From assembly GCA_963931615.1 (NCBI GenBank), contig OZ007032.1:434001-498000 (forward strand): DNA of 64,000 nucleotides. Reading direction: 5' to 3'. The notes below the pieces were generated by a model. That model was not told where the DNA came from. It saw only the letters and a program-made list of their open reading frames with translations, and did no database searches. Both the position numbers and the translations under genes were made by a program. Below, in pieces: positions 52,718 to 62,622 of the stretch. Origin of the DNA: Coprenecus sp902388455 (GTDB lineage: Bacteria; Bacteroidota; Bacteroidia; Bacteroidales; UBA932). Every line of letters begins with the position of its first letter. The stretch's first letter is position 1.

Positions 52718-54124
52718 TTATGCCTCGTTCTCCGTAGAGTCGAATATTCCCTTAATCCGTTCGGACCAGGGCTTCTTGGGCTGTCTGGGCGGTCTTTGGG
52801 GCCTTTGTGCGGTGCTGCCCGACTGTCCGCGGGCCGTGTCCGCTCCGGCTCCAGCCGTTTCCTCCGGGGGAAGTGTCCCGAACAGGGTGGCGTTCTCGTC
52901 CGGCTGCGGCTGGGCAGTGCTCTGACGGGCGGATTCCGGCAAGGTCTCCTCGTATTCGAATCCCTTGATGATCAGGCCGACAGCCACCGAAGCCTCGGGA
53001 CGGAACACCTCCTCCACCGAGTTGCCTATGACAGTGTTGCTGTCAGGCAGTCCTATACGCACGTCCATTCCCAGAATACTGCGGGCCAGAATCTGGATGT
53101 GGTTGAGTCCTGCCGTACCTCCGGTGATGACTGCTCCGCTGCGGATGCGGTCCTTGAATCCGGACTCCTCCACGATGCTGCGGACGGTGGCCAGTATCTC
53201 GCAGGTGCGGGCCTCGATGGCCTGGAACAGGAGCTTGAAGGGTACGTCCTTGATGGGGATGCCGTTCTTGTCGCGGATGGAGATTATCTTGTTCTCAGGG
53301 GCATATTCGCTGATGCAGGAACCGTGCTGGATCTTCATGAGTTCGGCGTTGCGCAGGGATACTCCGCAGACCTGGCTGATGTCCTCGCTGATGGAGTTGC
53401 CTGCGAAGGGGATGACGGCTGCATGGCGGATGATATTGCCCTGGTATATCAGTACGTCGGTGGTTCCGGCGCCTATGTCCACCAGTACAGTGCCGAGTTC
53501 CTTCTCGTCGTCGGTAAGCAGGGCTGAGGCCGCCGCGATGGGAGACAGGACCATCTTCCTGGTGGACAGACCGCTCATGGATATTGTCTGTCCGCATTTC
53601 TTGACTGTGCCGGCTCCGCCTATGAAGAGCCGGTACTCGCCGCTGATCTCCTTGCCTGTCATGCCTACGGGGTCCCCGGCGTCGATGAACTCGTCCACGT
53701 TGTAGTACTGCGGCACTACGAACAGGATGTGCTCCGATGGCTCGACCTTGCTCAGGTACATCTCGTCCAGCATGGAGGCTACTTCCTCCGTGCTGATCAT
53801 AGAGTCCTCGTTCTGCCGGTTGCGGCTCATGCTTGCCGAGCAGCATCTGAGTTTCTGTCCGGATATGTTGACATACACGTCGCGGACGCTGTAGTGCTCG
53901 GTGTCGGGCAGGGAGTGCACCTGCTCCAGGACTTTCTGCATGGCCGGCTTGATGACGGAGATGACGTTCATTGGGTTCATGATTTCGCTCCGACGTACTC
54001 CGTTGACGGGTATGGGGGCCTCGCTGTAGCCGATGATCTTGATGCCGGTGGAGGTCTTCTCGCCGACGATTACGGCGAGCTTTGAGGTGCCTATGTCGAT
54101 GGCTGTAATATATCTGCTGCTCAT
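52718..54124 (-). CDS. ftsA: Cell division protein FtsA
   Basis: 468 residues. Actin-fold ATP-binding motifs: IDIGTSKLAVIVGE, LVDIGAGTTDVLIY and ITGGTAGLNHIQ. The C-terminus is a proline- and glutamine-rich linker followed by a basic amphipathic helix (KKPWSERIKGIFDST) for membrane attachment. It tethers FtsZ to the inner membrane. Its start overlaps the ftsQ stop in an ATGA, and it lies 19 nt before ftsZ. Confidence 0.95.
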   Translation of the reverse strand: MSSRYITAIDIGTSKLAVIVGEKTSTGIKIIGYSEAPIPVNGVRRSEIMNPMNVISVIKPAMQKVLEQVHSLPDTEHYSVRDVYVNISGQKLRCCSASMSRNRQNEDSMISTEEVASMLDEMYLSKVEPSEHILFVVPQYYNVDEFIDAGDPVGMTGKEISGEYRLFIGGAGTVKKCGQTISMSGLSTRKMVLSPIAAASALLTDDEKELGTVLVDIGAGTTDVLIYQGNIIRHAAVIPFAGNSISEDISQVCGVSLRNAELMKIQHGSCISEYAPENKIISIRDKNGIPIKDVPFKLLFQAIEARTCEILATVRSIVEESGFKDRIRSGAVITGGTAGLNHIQILARSILGMDVRIGLPDSNTVIGNSVEEVFRPEASVAVGLIIKGFEYEETLPESARQSTAQPQPDENATLFGTLPPEETAGAGADTARGQSGSTAQRPQRPPRQPKKPWSERIKGIFDSTENEA

Positions 54125-54939
54125 ATCTCAATGTTTTTTTTATTGTTTTTACTGTCTCTCAGAGTGCAGATTATCTGGTCTGAGAACTTGAGGTTTACCG
54201 CCGAGTACCGGCTCCATCCGTAGACGGGCACTATCTGACGGTAGAATGTTTTTAATTTTGCAAATTTATAATCAATATTCTCCGGTCCGCCAAAAATTAT
54301 TTTTTGGTCTCCGACTACTGTGAAGAATGCTATATCTCCGTTCTCTTCGACGTCTATCTGTTGAATCTGCGCATTCCATACCGGATGCCTGTCCAGGTAA
54401 TTGGCCAGTTCTATCATTCCTTCAATCCAGTCTCTGTCCTCTTGGTCGGGGATGCCCCGGTATCCTTCTTCCAGTTTCACCGGAATATGGCCCGAGACTA
54501 CCGGAACGTATGAAGTGAAGGTGCTTACCCACGGGAATATGTAGCCGGTGTCATCGATGTAGAAGGCTCCGCTGGCGGTCTGGACCCTCAGCAGTGGTCT
54601 GCGTTGTGTAATCTCTACTTTCAGAATACCGTCTCTAGATATGGATACGTCACTCTGCCGTATGGCGCTGCGGCTCTCCAGCAGTTCCTCGATACCGTTA
54701 AGAGCAGCCTCTTCCCGTGACTTGCCTATCGGATTGACGGGAGATGAGGTGATAATGGCTTCTATTTCGGAAGGAGAGACAAATCGGTTCGAGGCACTGT
54801 CCAGTATCGTGACGGATATGCCTGTGCACAGTTCTCCTTTCCGTCCCTTGTCCGAAAGGATGGATGCTACGGCGAAATATCCGCAGAACAGAGCCGCGGC
54901 CAGGGCGGTAAGGCAGTATGTGACAATCTTTTTAAGCAT
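54121..54939 (-). CDS. ftsQ: Cell division protein FtsQ/DivIB
   Basis: 272 residues. A single N-terminal membrane helix (about 5-27), a POTRA domain (about 40-115; SNRFVSPSEIEAIITSS) and a beta domain (ITQRRPLLRVQTASGAFYIDDTGYIFP). It belongs to the FtsQLB complex that activates septal wall synthesis. Sequence is poorly conserved, so context (between murC and ftsA) supports the call. Its start overlaps the murC 3' end by 8 nt. Confidence 0.87.
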   Translation of the reverse strand: MLKKIVTYCLTALAAALFCGYFAVASILSDKGRKGELCTGISVTILDSASNRFVSPSEIEAIITSSPVNPIGKSREEAALNGIEELLESRSAIRQSDVSISRDGILKVEITQRRPLLRVQTASGAFYIDDTGYIFPWVSTFTSYVPVVSGHIPVKLEEGYRGIPDQEDRDWIEGMIELANYLDRHPVWNAQIQQIDVEENGDIAFFTVVGDQKIIFGGPENIDYKFAKLKTFYRQIVPVYGWSRYSAVNLKFSDQIICTLRDSKNNKKNIEI

Positions 54940-56302
54940 ATTTCTCCTTGAGCAGATTCTCTATCGGTGTTACCAGGCGGTCTATGTCCCCGGCCCCGAA
55001 TGTCACAAGTATGTCAATATCCCGGGAGGCAATCTCTTCCAGGACTTCTTTTTTCTGGATTATTCTTTTGTCTTTCAGGGTGCAATGCTCGTAAATAAGG
55101 CTTGAGGACACTCCCGGCAGCGGCTCTTCTCTTGCGGGGTAAACCGGCAGCAGCAGCAGGGAGTCCAGCCGGCTCAGGCTCTCTCCGAATTCCCGGTGGA
55201 AATCCTTTGTGCGGGAGAAGAGGTGTGGCTGGAAAATACCGCAGATTTTCCTTCCGGGCCATACCTGGCGGATGGAGGCAATGGTTGCGGCCAGCTCAGC
55301 GGGATGGTGGGCGTAGTCGTCAATGTAGGTATGTCCCGGAACATTGAGACGGATGTCGAAACGGCGGGCCACTCCGCGGAAGGACGCGATTCCTTCTCTG
55401 ACTTTGTCCGCGGAAGTGCCGTGCAGGAGGGCAAGGGCTGCTGCCGCCGTTGCATTCTCGATGTACACTTCTCCCGGGACACCTGCTTGGCAATTTTCAA
55501 TTTTCCCGTCCGGAGTGTTGAGTGTGAAATACATTTTCCCCTGTCCGTCGGATACTATGTCCGATGCGCGGTAGTCTCCTCCATCTCCGTAGGTCCATAC
55601 CCCGGCGCGGATATTCCCGTTCCGGAAATATTGTTCCAACTCTTTCTTTACCACCAGCATGCCTGATACCTGGCTGCCGTACTCGACGAAAGTTTCGCGC
55701 AGATCGTCGATGTCCCGGTAGATGTCCATGTGATCGGCATCCATGGCCGTAATTACGCTTCCTTCGGGGTGCAGGCGGAGGAATGAGCGGTCGAACTCGT
55801 CGGCCTCGGCTACCATCATTCCGCTGTCGGAGAGGAGCAGGTTTGAACCGTAATTCCTGGAGATTCCGCCAAGGAAGGCGGTGCATCCTTCGCCTGAGAC
55901 TGTGAGAATATGGGCCAGCATGGTGCTGGTAGTGGTCTTTCCGTGGGTGCCGGCTACAGCCAGGCAGCGGTGGCCGGCGGTAATCTCCTCCAGGGCCTCC
56001 GATCGTTTGATGGTCCTGTACCCGCGGCTGCGGGCATAGCTCAGTTCTCCCATTTCCTGAGGAACGGCGGGAGTATATATGACCAGCGTGCTGTCGGTGT
56101 CAGGTGGAATGAACGAGGCATTGTCCTCGAAGTGAACTGGAATGCCCTCCTCTTCCAGAGCCCGTGTGATGGGGGACGGAGTACGGTCGTAACCGCTGAC
56201 GCGGCTCCCGCTGTGGTGGAACCAGCGGGCCAGGGCGCTCATGCCGATGCCGCCGATGCCGATGAGGTAGATGTTATTGTATGTCTTCATGTTTCTTGTC
56301 AT
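54932..56302 (-). CDS. murC: UDP-N-acetylmuramate--L-alanine ligase
   Basis: 456 residues. N-terminal Rossmann motif YLIGIGGIGMSALARWF, ATP-binding GTHGKTTTSTMLA, and DDYAHHPAEL in the C-terminal domain. It adds L-alanine to UDP-MurNAc, the first peptide step of peptidoglycan synthesis. Two ATGs are possible (56302 and 56290), both inside the end of murG, which shows tight coupling. Confidence 0.95.
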   Translation of the reverse strand: MTRNMKTYNNIYLIGIGGIGMSALARWFHHSGSRVSGYDRTPSPITRALEEEGIPVHFEDNASFIPPDTDSTLVIYTPAVPQEMGELSYARSRGYRTIKRSEALEEITAGHRCLAVAGTHGKTTTSTMLAHILTVSGEGCTAFLGGISRNYGSNLLLSDSGMMVAEADEFDRSFLRLHPEGSVITAMDADHMDIYRDIDDLRETFVEYGSQVSGMLVVKKELEQYFRNGNIRAGVWTYGDGGDYRASDIVSDGQGKMYFTLNTPDGKIENCQAGVPGEVYIENATAAAALALLHGTSADKVREGIASFRGVARRFDIRLNVPGHTYIDDYAHHPAELAATIASIRQVWPGRKICGIFQPHLFSRTKDFHREFGESLSRLDSLLLLPVYPAREEPLPGVSSSLIYEHCTLKDKRIIQKKEVLEEIASRDIDILVTFGAGDIDRLVTPIENLLKEKYA

Positions 56303-57434
56303 CTATGAGATTCAGAACTTCCCTGGCGATATTCACGGCAGCGTCCGGACGAGCCATTTTCAGGATGTTCTCTTCAAGTACCGCCCGTCTTCCGCGGTCG
56401 TTGAGAAGCTCCTCTATGGCCGGGAAGAGGTCTGTTGAGGCACGGCTGTCGCAGACCAGAACGGCAGCATCCATGTCCACGAGGGACATGGCGTTGTGGG
56501 TCTGATGGTCCTCCGCTACATTTGGAGAAGGTACGAATATGGTAGCCTTGCCTATTGAACATAGTTCGGATATGGTCCCGGCGCCGGCTCTGGAGACTAC
56601 GATGTCGGCGGCGGCAAATGCCAGGTCCATGCGGGAGATGAAATCGCAGTTGCGGATGTTGCCCCAGATGCGTATTCCGTTGCGGTTCTGGCTGACTCCT
56701 CTGAGCCGGGAGAACATCTCCTGGACCTGGGAGGAATAACCTTTGCCGCTCTGCCATATAATCTGATAGGGGAATGCTCCGTCGTTGGATCTGCATGCGA
56801 CCCTCATTACTGAGTTGAATGTGCCGCATCCTCCGCTGCCTCCCACAACAAGGACTGTCGGCAGTGCAGGGTCCAGATTGAAGAAGCGCAGGCCTTCTGC
56901 TTTCTCCTCCGGAGTAAACGGGCGCATGTTGTCCCTGATGGGATTCCCGGTAAGGACAATTTTCTGAGCGGGGAAAAAACGGTTCATCCCCGGGTAGGCA
57001 GTGCATATTCTCCGGGCTTTGCGGCTTAGAATCTTATTGGTAAGACCTGCGTAGGAGTTCTGTTCCTGAATGAGGGTGGGAATACCCTTAGATGCTGCTT
57101 TCCACAGCATGGGGGCGCTTGCATAGCCTCCCACGCCTACCACTACGTCCGGCTTGAAGCTGCGGATGATCTCTCCGGCCTTGCGCAGGCTGCGCAGGAC
57201 CTTGGCGGGCAGAGCCAGGTTGGACGCAGACAGACTTCTCTGGAGACCGGCTACCGGCAGGCCGATGATACGGTATCCGGCGGCAGGAACCCGTTCCATT
57301 TCCATTTTACCCTCGGCTCCGACGAAGAGAATGTCGGCTTCCGGCTCTATTTTCCTGATAGCGTCCGCTATCGAGAGGGCGGGGAAGATGTGGCCTCCGG
57401 TGCCCCCTCCGCTGATTATGATTCTGTGCTGCAT
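56274..57434 (-). CDS. murG: UDP-N-acetylglucosamine--lipid I transferase
   Basis: 386 residues. GT-B fold with GGGTGGHIFPALSIADAI at the N-terminus, VVGVGGYASAPML and VSRAGAGTISELCSIGKA in the donor site. It adds GlcNAc to lipid I on the inner face of the membrane, giving lipid II. Length is slightly above the usual 360 residues. Its start overlaps the ftsW 3' end by 19 nt. Confidence 0.95.
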   Translation of the reverse strand: MQHRIIISGGGTGGHIFPALSIADAIRKIEPEADILFVGAEGKMEMERVPAAGYRIIGLPVAGLQRSLSASNLALPAKVLRSLRKAGEIIRSFKPDVVVGVGGYASAPMLWKAASKGIPTLIQEQNSYAGLTNKILSRKARRICTAYPGMNRFFPAQKIVLTGNPIRDNMRPFTPEEKAEGLRFFNLDPALPTVLVVGGSGGCGTFNSVMRVACRSNDGAFPYQIIWQSGKGYSSQVQEMFSRLRGVSQNRNGIRIWGNIRNCDFISRMDLAFAAADIVVSRAGAGTISELCSIGKATIFVPSPNVAEDHQTHNAMSLVDMDAAVLVCDSRASTDLFPAIEELLNDRGRRAVLEENILKMARPDAAVNIAREVLNLIDDKKHEDIQ

Positions 57435-58624
57435 GGTGTTTCCTCCTTTTCGTTTTCGGTTTTAAGTTTCAAGTCTTTGATTTCTATAGTCCTGTTGACG
57501 GACAGGATGATTCCGAAGGCACAGTTCATGATGATCAGTGCTGTTCCTCCGTGGCTGATCATCGGCAGGGTCTGCCCTGTGACAGGCAGGATACCGACGT
57601 TTACGAAGATGTGCAGGAATGCCTGCATGGTGATGAGTGTGGAGAGGCCCAGGACAGTGATGATTGAGAACTTGCGGGTGCATGCCCTGGCGATTTTCAT
57701 GCATCTGTAGAAAAACCATAGATACAGAATAATGACGACCACTCCGCCGATAAGACCATATTCCTCGATGATTATGGAATAGATATAATCGTCGTAGGCG
57801 TTTGGCAGTATGTCGCGCTTGATGCTGTTTCCGGGACCGCGTCCGAATATGCCGCCCAGCTGTATCGCTTCACGTGCCTGGTCGGACTGGAATGTCTTGT
57901 CGTTGTACTCGGCCAGTTCCGCCGCGCTCATGCTCTCTGTTTCATCCTCTGCAAAGTGGCGCTCGATTCTTTGGCCGAAAGTGTCGAAGCGGGAGAATAT
58001 CCTGCCGTGGGAGATAATGCTGACTGTGAATGCGACTGCAACTGCACCGACGGCAATGGGTATGGTCCAGAGAATAAATTCCCGCTTAATCCCGGCGCAT
58101 ACCAGAATTATCAGCGACAAAGTACCTATAATCAGTGTCGCAGACATACTGCCAAGCATGGCAAGGGCGCATACCAGCCCTACGGGAAGCAGAATTTTCA
58201 GAGCATATTCCTTGAAAGTATTCATGGGCGATGCTTCTATGACGCGGGCCAGGTAGAGAACTGTGGCAACTTTGGCAATCTCGGCGGGGTGTACGGGAAC
58301 GCCAAGAAGAGTAAAACTGCGGAGATGACCTGTGGCGGCAGGAACTGTCAGTAAAATTATAGACAGTCCCATGGCTGCGTAGGAGAGGATGCGGTACCAT
58401 TTCATCGGTATCCTGTAGCAGATGAGCAGGACGATGAACCCGACGATGTAGAATCCGGCCTGATCTATGAGGTACCTGAACGGAGATGTGTCATGGCGGT
58501 ATGCCAGGGAGCTTGTAGCCGAGTACACCACTGCCATGGATATCATTGCGAAGAAAAGGATGAGCAGCCAGATCACTCTGTCTCCGCGGAGTCTGCCTAT
58601 ATTTTTGAATATTTCTGTCATCAT
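57416..58624 (-). CDS. ftsW: Cell division peptidoglycan polymerase FtsW
   Basis: 402 residues with about ten membrane helices of the SEDS family (LLILFFAMISMAVVYSATS, GFIVLLICYRIPMKW). GRGPGNSIKRDILPNAYDDYIYS-type sequence in the large loop carries the conserved family signature, and LPMISHGGTALI marks the last helices. It polymerises septal glycan strands with FtsI. It starts 18 nt after murD. Confidence 0.93.
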   Translation of the reverse strand: MMTEIFKNIGRLRGDRVIWLLILFFAMISMAVVYSATSSLAYRHDTSPFRYLIDQAGFYIVGFIVLLICYRIPMKWYRILSYAAMGLSIILLTVPAATGHLRSFTLLGVPVHPAEIAKVATVLYLARVIEASPMNTFKEYALKILLPVGLVCALAMLGSMSATLIIGTLSLIILVCAGIKREFILWTIPIAVGAVAVAFTVSIISHGRIFSRFDTFGQRIERHFAEDETESMSAAELAEYNDKTFQSDQAREAIQLGGIFGRGPGNSIKRDILPNAYDDYIYSIIIEEYGLIGGVVVIILYLWFFYRCMKIARACTRKFSIITVLGLSTLITMQAFLHIFVNVGILPVTGQTLPMISHGGTALIIMNCAFGIILSVNRTIEIKDLKLKTENEKEETPCSTES

Positions 58625-58642
58625 CTTCTCCTCCAGATTGTT

Positions 58643-59977
58643 CTAAAGTTCTCTGACGGCTGCCTTGAACTGCCGTCCGCGGTCCTCATAGTTCTTGAAC
58701 AGGTCGAAGCTGGCACAGCAGGGAGACAGGAGCACGACGTCTCCGTCGCTGGCAAGCTCGTAGGCTTTCTGTACAGCCTCCTTTGCGGATGATGCATCGG
58801 TGATGGTGTGAACCATGGGGCCGAAGAAGTCGTGGAGCTTGCGGTTGTCCTTGCCCATGCAGATGAGGGCCTTTACCTTCTCGCGCACCAGCGGCTCTAT
58901 CTCGGAATAGTCGTTGCCCTTGTCGGTGCCGCCGGCTATCCATATCACGGGCCGGTTCATGCACTCGAGGGCGTACCAGGTGGAGTTGACGTTGGTCGCC
59001 TTGGAGTCGTTGATGTAGAGGACGCCGCGGACGCTCATCACCTTCTCGAGGCGGTGCTCTATATTCTCGAATGTGGCCAGGCTCCGGCGGATAATGTCGT
59101 TGGTGATGTTCATTATCTTACCGGTGATGGCCGCGGCCATGGAGTTGTAGATGTTGTGCTTGCCCTTGAGTGAAAGTTCCTCGGTGGGAACGCTCCATTC
59201 CTCGCCCTCGTAGCGGACGGTTATTTTCTTATCGTCGGCGAAGGCTCCCTCGGCCACCTCGTGCTTCTCGGAGAAGGGGAGCATTTTGGCCCTGAGTACT
59301 ATCTCGTTGATGTGTCCGACAGTTACGCTGTCGTCGTCGCAGAAGATGAAGCAGTCCTTCTCCGACATGTTGCGGGTGATGCGGAACTTGGCCCGGACGT
59401 AGTTCTGCATCTTGTGGTCGTAGCGGTCCAGATGGTCCGGAGTGATGTTGAGGATAATCGCGATGTCGGCCTTGAAATCGTACATGCCGTCGAGCTGGAA
59501 ACTACTGAGTTCCAGGACGTAGATGTCGAAGTCCTCGGTGGCCACCTGGTAGGCGTAGCTCTTGCCGATGTTGCCTCCGAGACCTACGTTGAGGCCGGCG
59601 TTGCGCAGCATGTAGTAGATCAGCGAGGTCGTGGTGGTCTTGCCGTTGCTGCCGGTGATGCAGATCTTCTTGGCCCTGTCGTAGCGGCCCGCGAACTCTA
59701 TCTCCGAGATGACGGGGATGCCGGCCTTCAGCGCCTCGCTCACCAGCGGGGCAGTGTCAGGGATGCCGGGACTCTTGATGATCTCGTCGGCGCTGAGGAT
59801 TTTTTCCGGGGTGTGATGACCCTCCTCGTAGGGGATGCCGTATTTCTCCAGCAGGGCCTTGCCTTCGGTCGGGATGCTGCCGTTGTCGGAGAGGAATGTG
59901 TCGAAACCTTTGACTTTTGCGAGGACGGCTGCTCCGACTCCGCTCTCGCCGCCTCCGAGTGCTACGATGCGTTTCAT
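58643..59977 (-). CDS. murD: UDP-N-acetylmuramoylalanine--D-glutamate ligase
   Basis: 444 residues from ATG 59977. N-terminal VALGGGESGVGAAVLAKVKG, ATP-binding GSNGKTTTTSLIYYML, and INDSKATNVNSTWYAL in the C-terminal domain. It adds D-glutamate to UDP-MurNAc-L-Ala. An upstream in-frame extension to 60355 is only a shadow of mraY in another frame; the true start is 5 nt after the mraY stop. Confidence 0.95.
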   Translation of the reverse strand: MKRIVALGGGESGVGAAVLAKVKGFDTFLSDNGSIPTEGKALLEKYGIPYEEGHHTPEKILSADEIIKSPGIPDTAPLVSEALKAGIPVISEIEFAGRYDRAKKICITGSNGKTTTTSLIYYMLRNAGLNVGLGGNIGKSYAYQVATEDFDIYVLELSSFQLDGMYDFKADIAIILNITPDHLDRYDHKMQNYVRAKFRITRNMSEKDCFIFCDDDSVTVGHINEIVLRAKMLPFSEKHEVAEGAFADDKKITVRYEGEEWSVPTEELSLKGKHNIYNSMAAAITGKIMNITNDIIRRSLATFENIEHRLEKVMSVRGVLYINDSKATNVNSTWYALECMNRPVIWIAGGTDKGNDYSEIEPLVREKVKALICMGKDNRKLHDFFGPMVHTITDASSAKEAVQKAYELASDGDVVLLSPCCASFDLFKNYEDRGRQFKAAVREL

Positions 59978-59982
59978 GGTGA

Positions 59983-61161
59983 TTAACGTATTTTGAGTGT
60001 TATTATTGTCGCTATTGCCAGCAGTATGCTTACTATCCAGAAGCGCATGACGATCTTGGCCTCCGGAATGGCTCTGACGGGCTTGGTGATCAGAGCGGGT
60101 ACCCCTTCCTTCTGATAGTGGTGGTGCAGGGGGGCCATCTTGAAGACGCGGCGTCCGGCCCCGTATTTCTTCTTGGTGTACTTGAAGTAGAGCCGCTGGA
60201 TGATTACCGAGAGGGACTCGGTGAAGAATACTCCGCAGAGAATCGGTATGAGCAGTTCCTTGCGTATGAGGACGGCCACCACTCCTATGATGCCGCCGAG
60301 GGCCAGGCTGCCGGTGTCGCCCATGAATACCTGGGCAGGGTAGGAGTTGAACCACAGGAAGCCGAGCAGGGCGCCGACCAGGGCCGAGAGGTAGACCGTT
60401 ATCTCGCCTGAGTCGGGGATGTACATGATGTTGAGGTAGTCGGCGTAGATTACGTTTCCGGAGAGGTAGGCCAGGACTCCGAGGGCGGCGCCGACTATCG
60501 CTGTTATACCCGCTGCCAGGCCGTCCATGCCGTCAGTGAGGTTTACCGCGTTGGACATGGCCGTGATGATGAATATGATGACGGCCACGTAGATGACCAC
60601 CTGCAGCAGTTCCTTGATCTTACCGCTGCCCGGGGCCAGCCAGGCGTAGTCGAACTCGTTGTTCTTCACGAAGGGGATGGTGGTCAGGGTGCTGACCGTG
60701 TCCTCGTGGACGCATATCGTGATGCCTACGGCCAGGGCCAGGATGACCTGTCCCACTATCTTGTACTTGCCGCTCATGCCTTCCTTGTTCTTCCTGAAGA
60801 CCTTGATGTAGTCATCCGTGAATCCCAGGGCTCCGAGCCATACGAGTGTGATGAGCAGCAGCTGGATGTACATGTTGGTCAGGTCGCCGAAGAGCAGTAC
60901 GGCTATGAGTATCGAGCCGAGAATCATGACGCCGCCCATGGTGGGGGTGCCCTTCTTGGCCAGCTGCCCCTCCAGACCCAGGTCGCGGATCTCTTCTCCG
61001 ATCTGCAGTTTCTGAAGTCCGCGGATGACCTTGCCTCCGAAGCAGAGCATCAGGACTATGGCTGTCACGCTGGCCAGGATGGACCGCACCGAGATGTACT
61101 GCAGCAGGCCCGATCCGGGGAAGTCCAGATGTTGAAGTTGTTCGAACAGGTAGTATATCAT
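59983..61161 (-). CDS. mraY: Phospho-N-acetylmuramoyl-pentapeptide-transferase
   Basis: 392 residues with about ten membrane helices. Conserved catalytic sites include LGFTDDYIKV, NLTDGMDGLAAG and the PLHHHYQKEG motif near the C-terminus. It links phospho-MurNAc-pentapeptide to undecaprenyl phosphate, forming lipid I. The start overlaps the murE stop in an ATGA. Confidence 0.96.
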   Translation of the reverse strand: MIYYLFEQLQHLDFPGSGLLQYISVRSILASVTAIVLMLCFGGKVIRGLQKLQIGEEIRDLGLEGQLAKKGTPTMGGVMILGSILIAVLLFGDLTNMYIQLLLITLVWLGALGFTDDYIKVFRKNKEGMSGKYKIVGQVILALAVGITICVHEDTVSTLTTIPFVKNNEFDYAWLAPGSGKIKELLQVVIYVAVIIFIITAMSNAVNLTDGMDGLAAGITAIVGAALGVLAYLSGNVIYADYLNIMYIPDSGEITVYLSALVGALLGFLWFNSYPAQVFMGDTGSLALGGIIGVVAVLIRKELLIPILCGVFFTESLSVIIQRLYFKYTKKKYGAGRRVFKMAPLHHHYQKEGVPALITKPVRAIPEAKIVMRFWIVSILLAIATIITLKIR

Positions 61162-62612
61162 AGCAGTATCTCCTTTAATATTTCCTTGTCGTCGAAATGG
61201 GACTTGACTCCGTTTACTATCTGGTAGTCCTCATGACCTTTTCCGGCCACGAGGATGATGGCTCCGTCGGGGGCCGTCATTACGGCCGTGCGTATCGCTT
61301 CCCGGCGGTCGGTGATGAACAGGGACTTGGCCATGCCCTCCGCGTCCAGGCCCTGTTTCATGTCCTCGATGATGGCGTCCGGGTCCTCGAAACGGGGGTT
61401 GTCCGAGGTGATGACCACGCGGTCGGCGTAGCGGGCTCCGATGGCGGCCATCTCCGGGCGCTTGGTGCGGTCGCGGTTGCCTCCGCAGCCGAAGACGGCT
61501 ATGAGCTGTGAGCTGCCCTTGAGCTCCAGCAGGGTCTTCAGTACGTTCTCCAGAGCGTCGGGTGTGTGCGCGTAGTCCACTACGGCGGTGATGCCGCGCC
61601 TGCCCCTGATGTATTCCATCCGCCCGGCTACCGGACCCATAGCGCTGATCTGCCTGAGCACCTCCTCCCTGTCCGCGCCCAGCAGTACGGCGGCGGCGTA
61701 GACCGCGCAGATATTGTGGGCGTTGTAGTCCCCGATGAAGCGGGTCCAGACCTCCGTCCCGTCCAGGCTGAGCAGGTAGCCCTCCAGGCTGCGCTCCACT
61801 ATCCGTACCTTGAACTCGGCCATGCTGCCCTCGCTGTAGCGGTATACCCTGGCTGCGGTGTTCTGCACCATGACGGAGGCGTTGCGGTCGTCCGAGTTGA
61901 TAAGGGCGAAAGCGCCGCGGCCCAGGGAGTCGAAGAGCAGCTTCTTGCAGCGGATGTATTCCGTGAATGTCTTGTGGTAATCCAGATGGTCGTGGGTGAT
62001 GTTGGTGAAAATGGTGCCGCGGAAGCTCAGGCCCGCCACGCGGCCCTGATGCAGGGCGTGGGAGCTGACTTCCATGAAGCAGTACTGGCAGCCTCTGTCC
62101 GCCATCATCCGCATCAGGCGGTTGAGGGTGATGGGGTCCTGGGTGGTGTTGGTGGTCTCGAACTTCTCCCCGCAGATGTAGTTGGCAATGGTGGAGAGCA
62201 GGCCGCAGCAGTAGCCCAGGGAGGTGAAGAGGCGGTAGAGGAGGGTGGCAATGGTGGTCTTGCCGTTGGTGCCGGTGACTCCGACAAGGTGCAGGTCACG
62301 GCTCGGGTGGCCGAAGAAGTTACCTGCAATCAGGGCCGTTGCCATACGCGTGTCCTCCACTCTTACTGCACTCATTCCTTTTGTCCTGATGGCGTTCAAT
62401 GCTTCCGGTCTCTGGTATATGACGGCTGCTGCTCCGGCTTCGGCAGCCTTGTCGATGTAGTCGTGGCCGTCGCTGTCGAAGCCTGGAATAGCAATGAACA
62501 GACATCCTGGCCGGCAAAGTCTTGAGTCGGAGGTGATATCCGGAATCTCAATGTCCAGCGGCCCCTCTGCCGAGGAAATCTGAATACCTTTTAATATATA
62601 GTCGAGTCTCAT
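61158..62612 (-). CDS. murE: UDP-MurNAc-tripeptide synthetase
   Basis: 484 residues. ATP-binding GVTGTNGKTTIATLLYRLF and ITSDNPRFEDPDAIIEDM, which includes the DNPR sequence that selects meso-diaminopimelate. It therefore adds meso-Dap, not lysine, so the peptidoglycan is the Gram-negative A1-gamma type. It starts 10 nt after ftsI and overlaps mraY by 4 nt. Confidence 0.95.
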   Translation of the reverse strand: MRLDYILKGIQISSAEGPLDIEIPDITSDSRLCRPGCLFIAIPGFDSDGHDYIDKAAEAGAAAVIYQRPEALNAIRTKGMSAVRVEDTRMATALIAGNFFGHPSRDLHLVGVTGTNGKTTIATLLYRLFTSLGYCCGLLSTIANYICGEKFETTNTTQDPITLNRLMRMMADRGCQYCFMEVSSHALHQGRVAGLSFRGTIFTNITHDHLDYHKTFTEYIRCKKLLFDSLGRGAFALINSDDRNASVMVQNTAARVYRYSEGSMAEFKVRIVERSLEGYLLSLDGTEVWTRFIGDYNAHNICAVYAAAVLLGADREEVLRQISAMGPVAGRMEYIRGRRGITAVVDYAHTPDALENVLKTLLELKGSSQLIAVFGCGGNRDRTKRPEMAAIGARYADRVVITSDNPRFEDPDAIIEDMKQGLDAEGMAKSLFITDRREAIRTAVMTAPDGAIILVAGKGHEDYQIVNGVKSHFDDKEILKEILL

Positions 62613-62622
62613 ATATTCAGTG

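Noticed and set aside
58643..60355. Longer MurD reading frame of 570 residues
   Set aside because: The extra N-terminal 126 residues fall inside mraY in another frame and show no MurD features; the Rossmann motif begins at the ATG at 59977.
61566..62525. 319-codon plus-strand frame opposite murE
   Set aside because: Alanine/valine/glutamate-rich antisense shadow with no recognisable domain.
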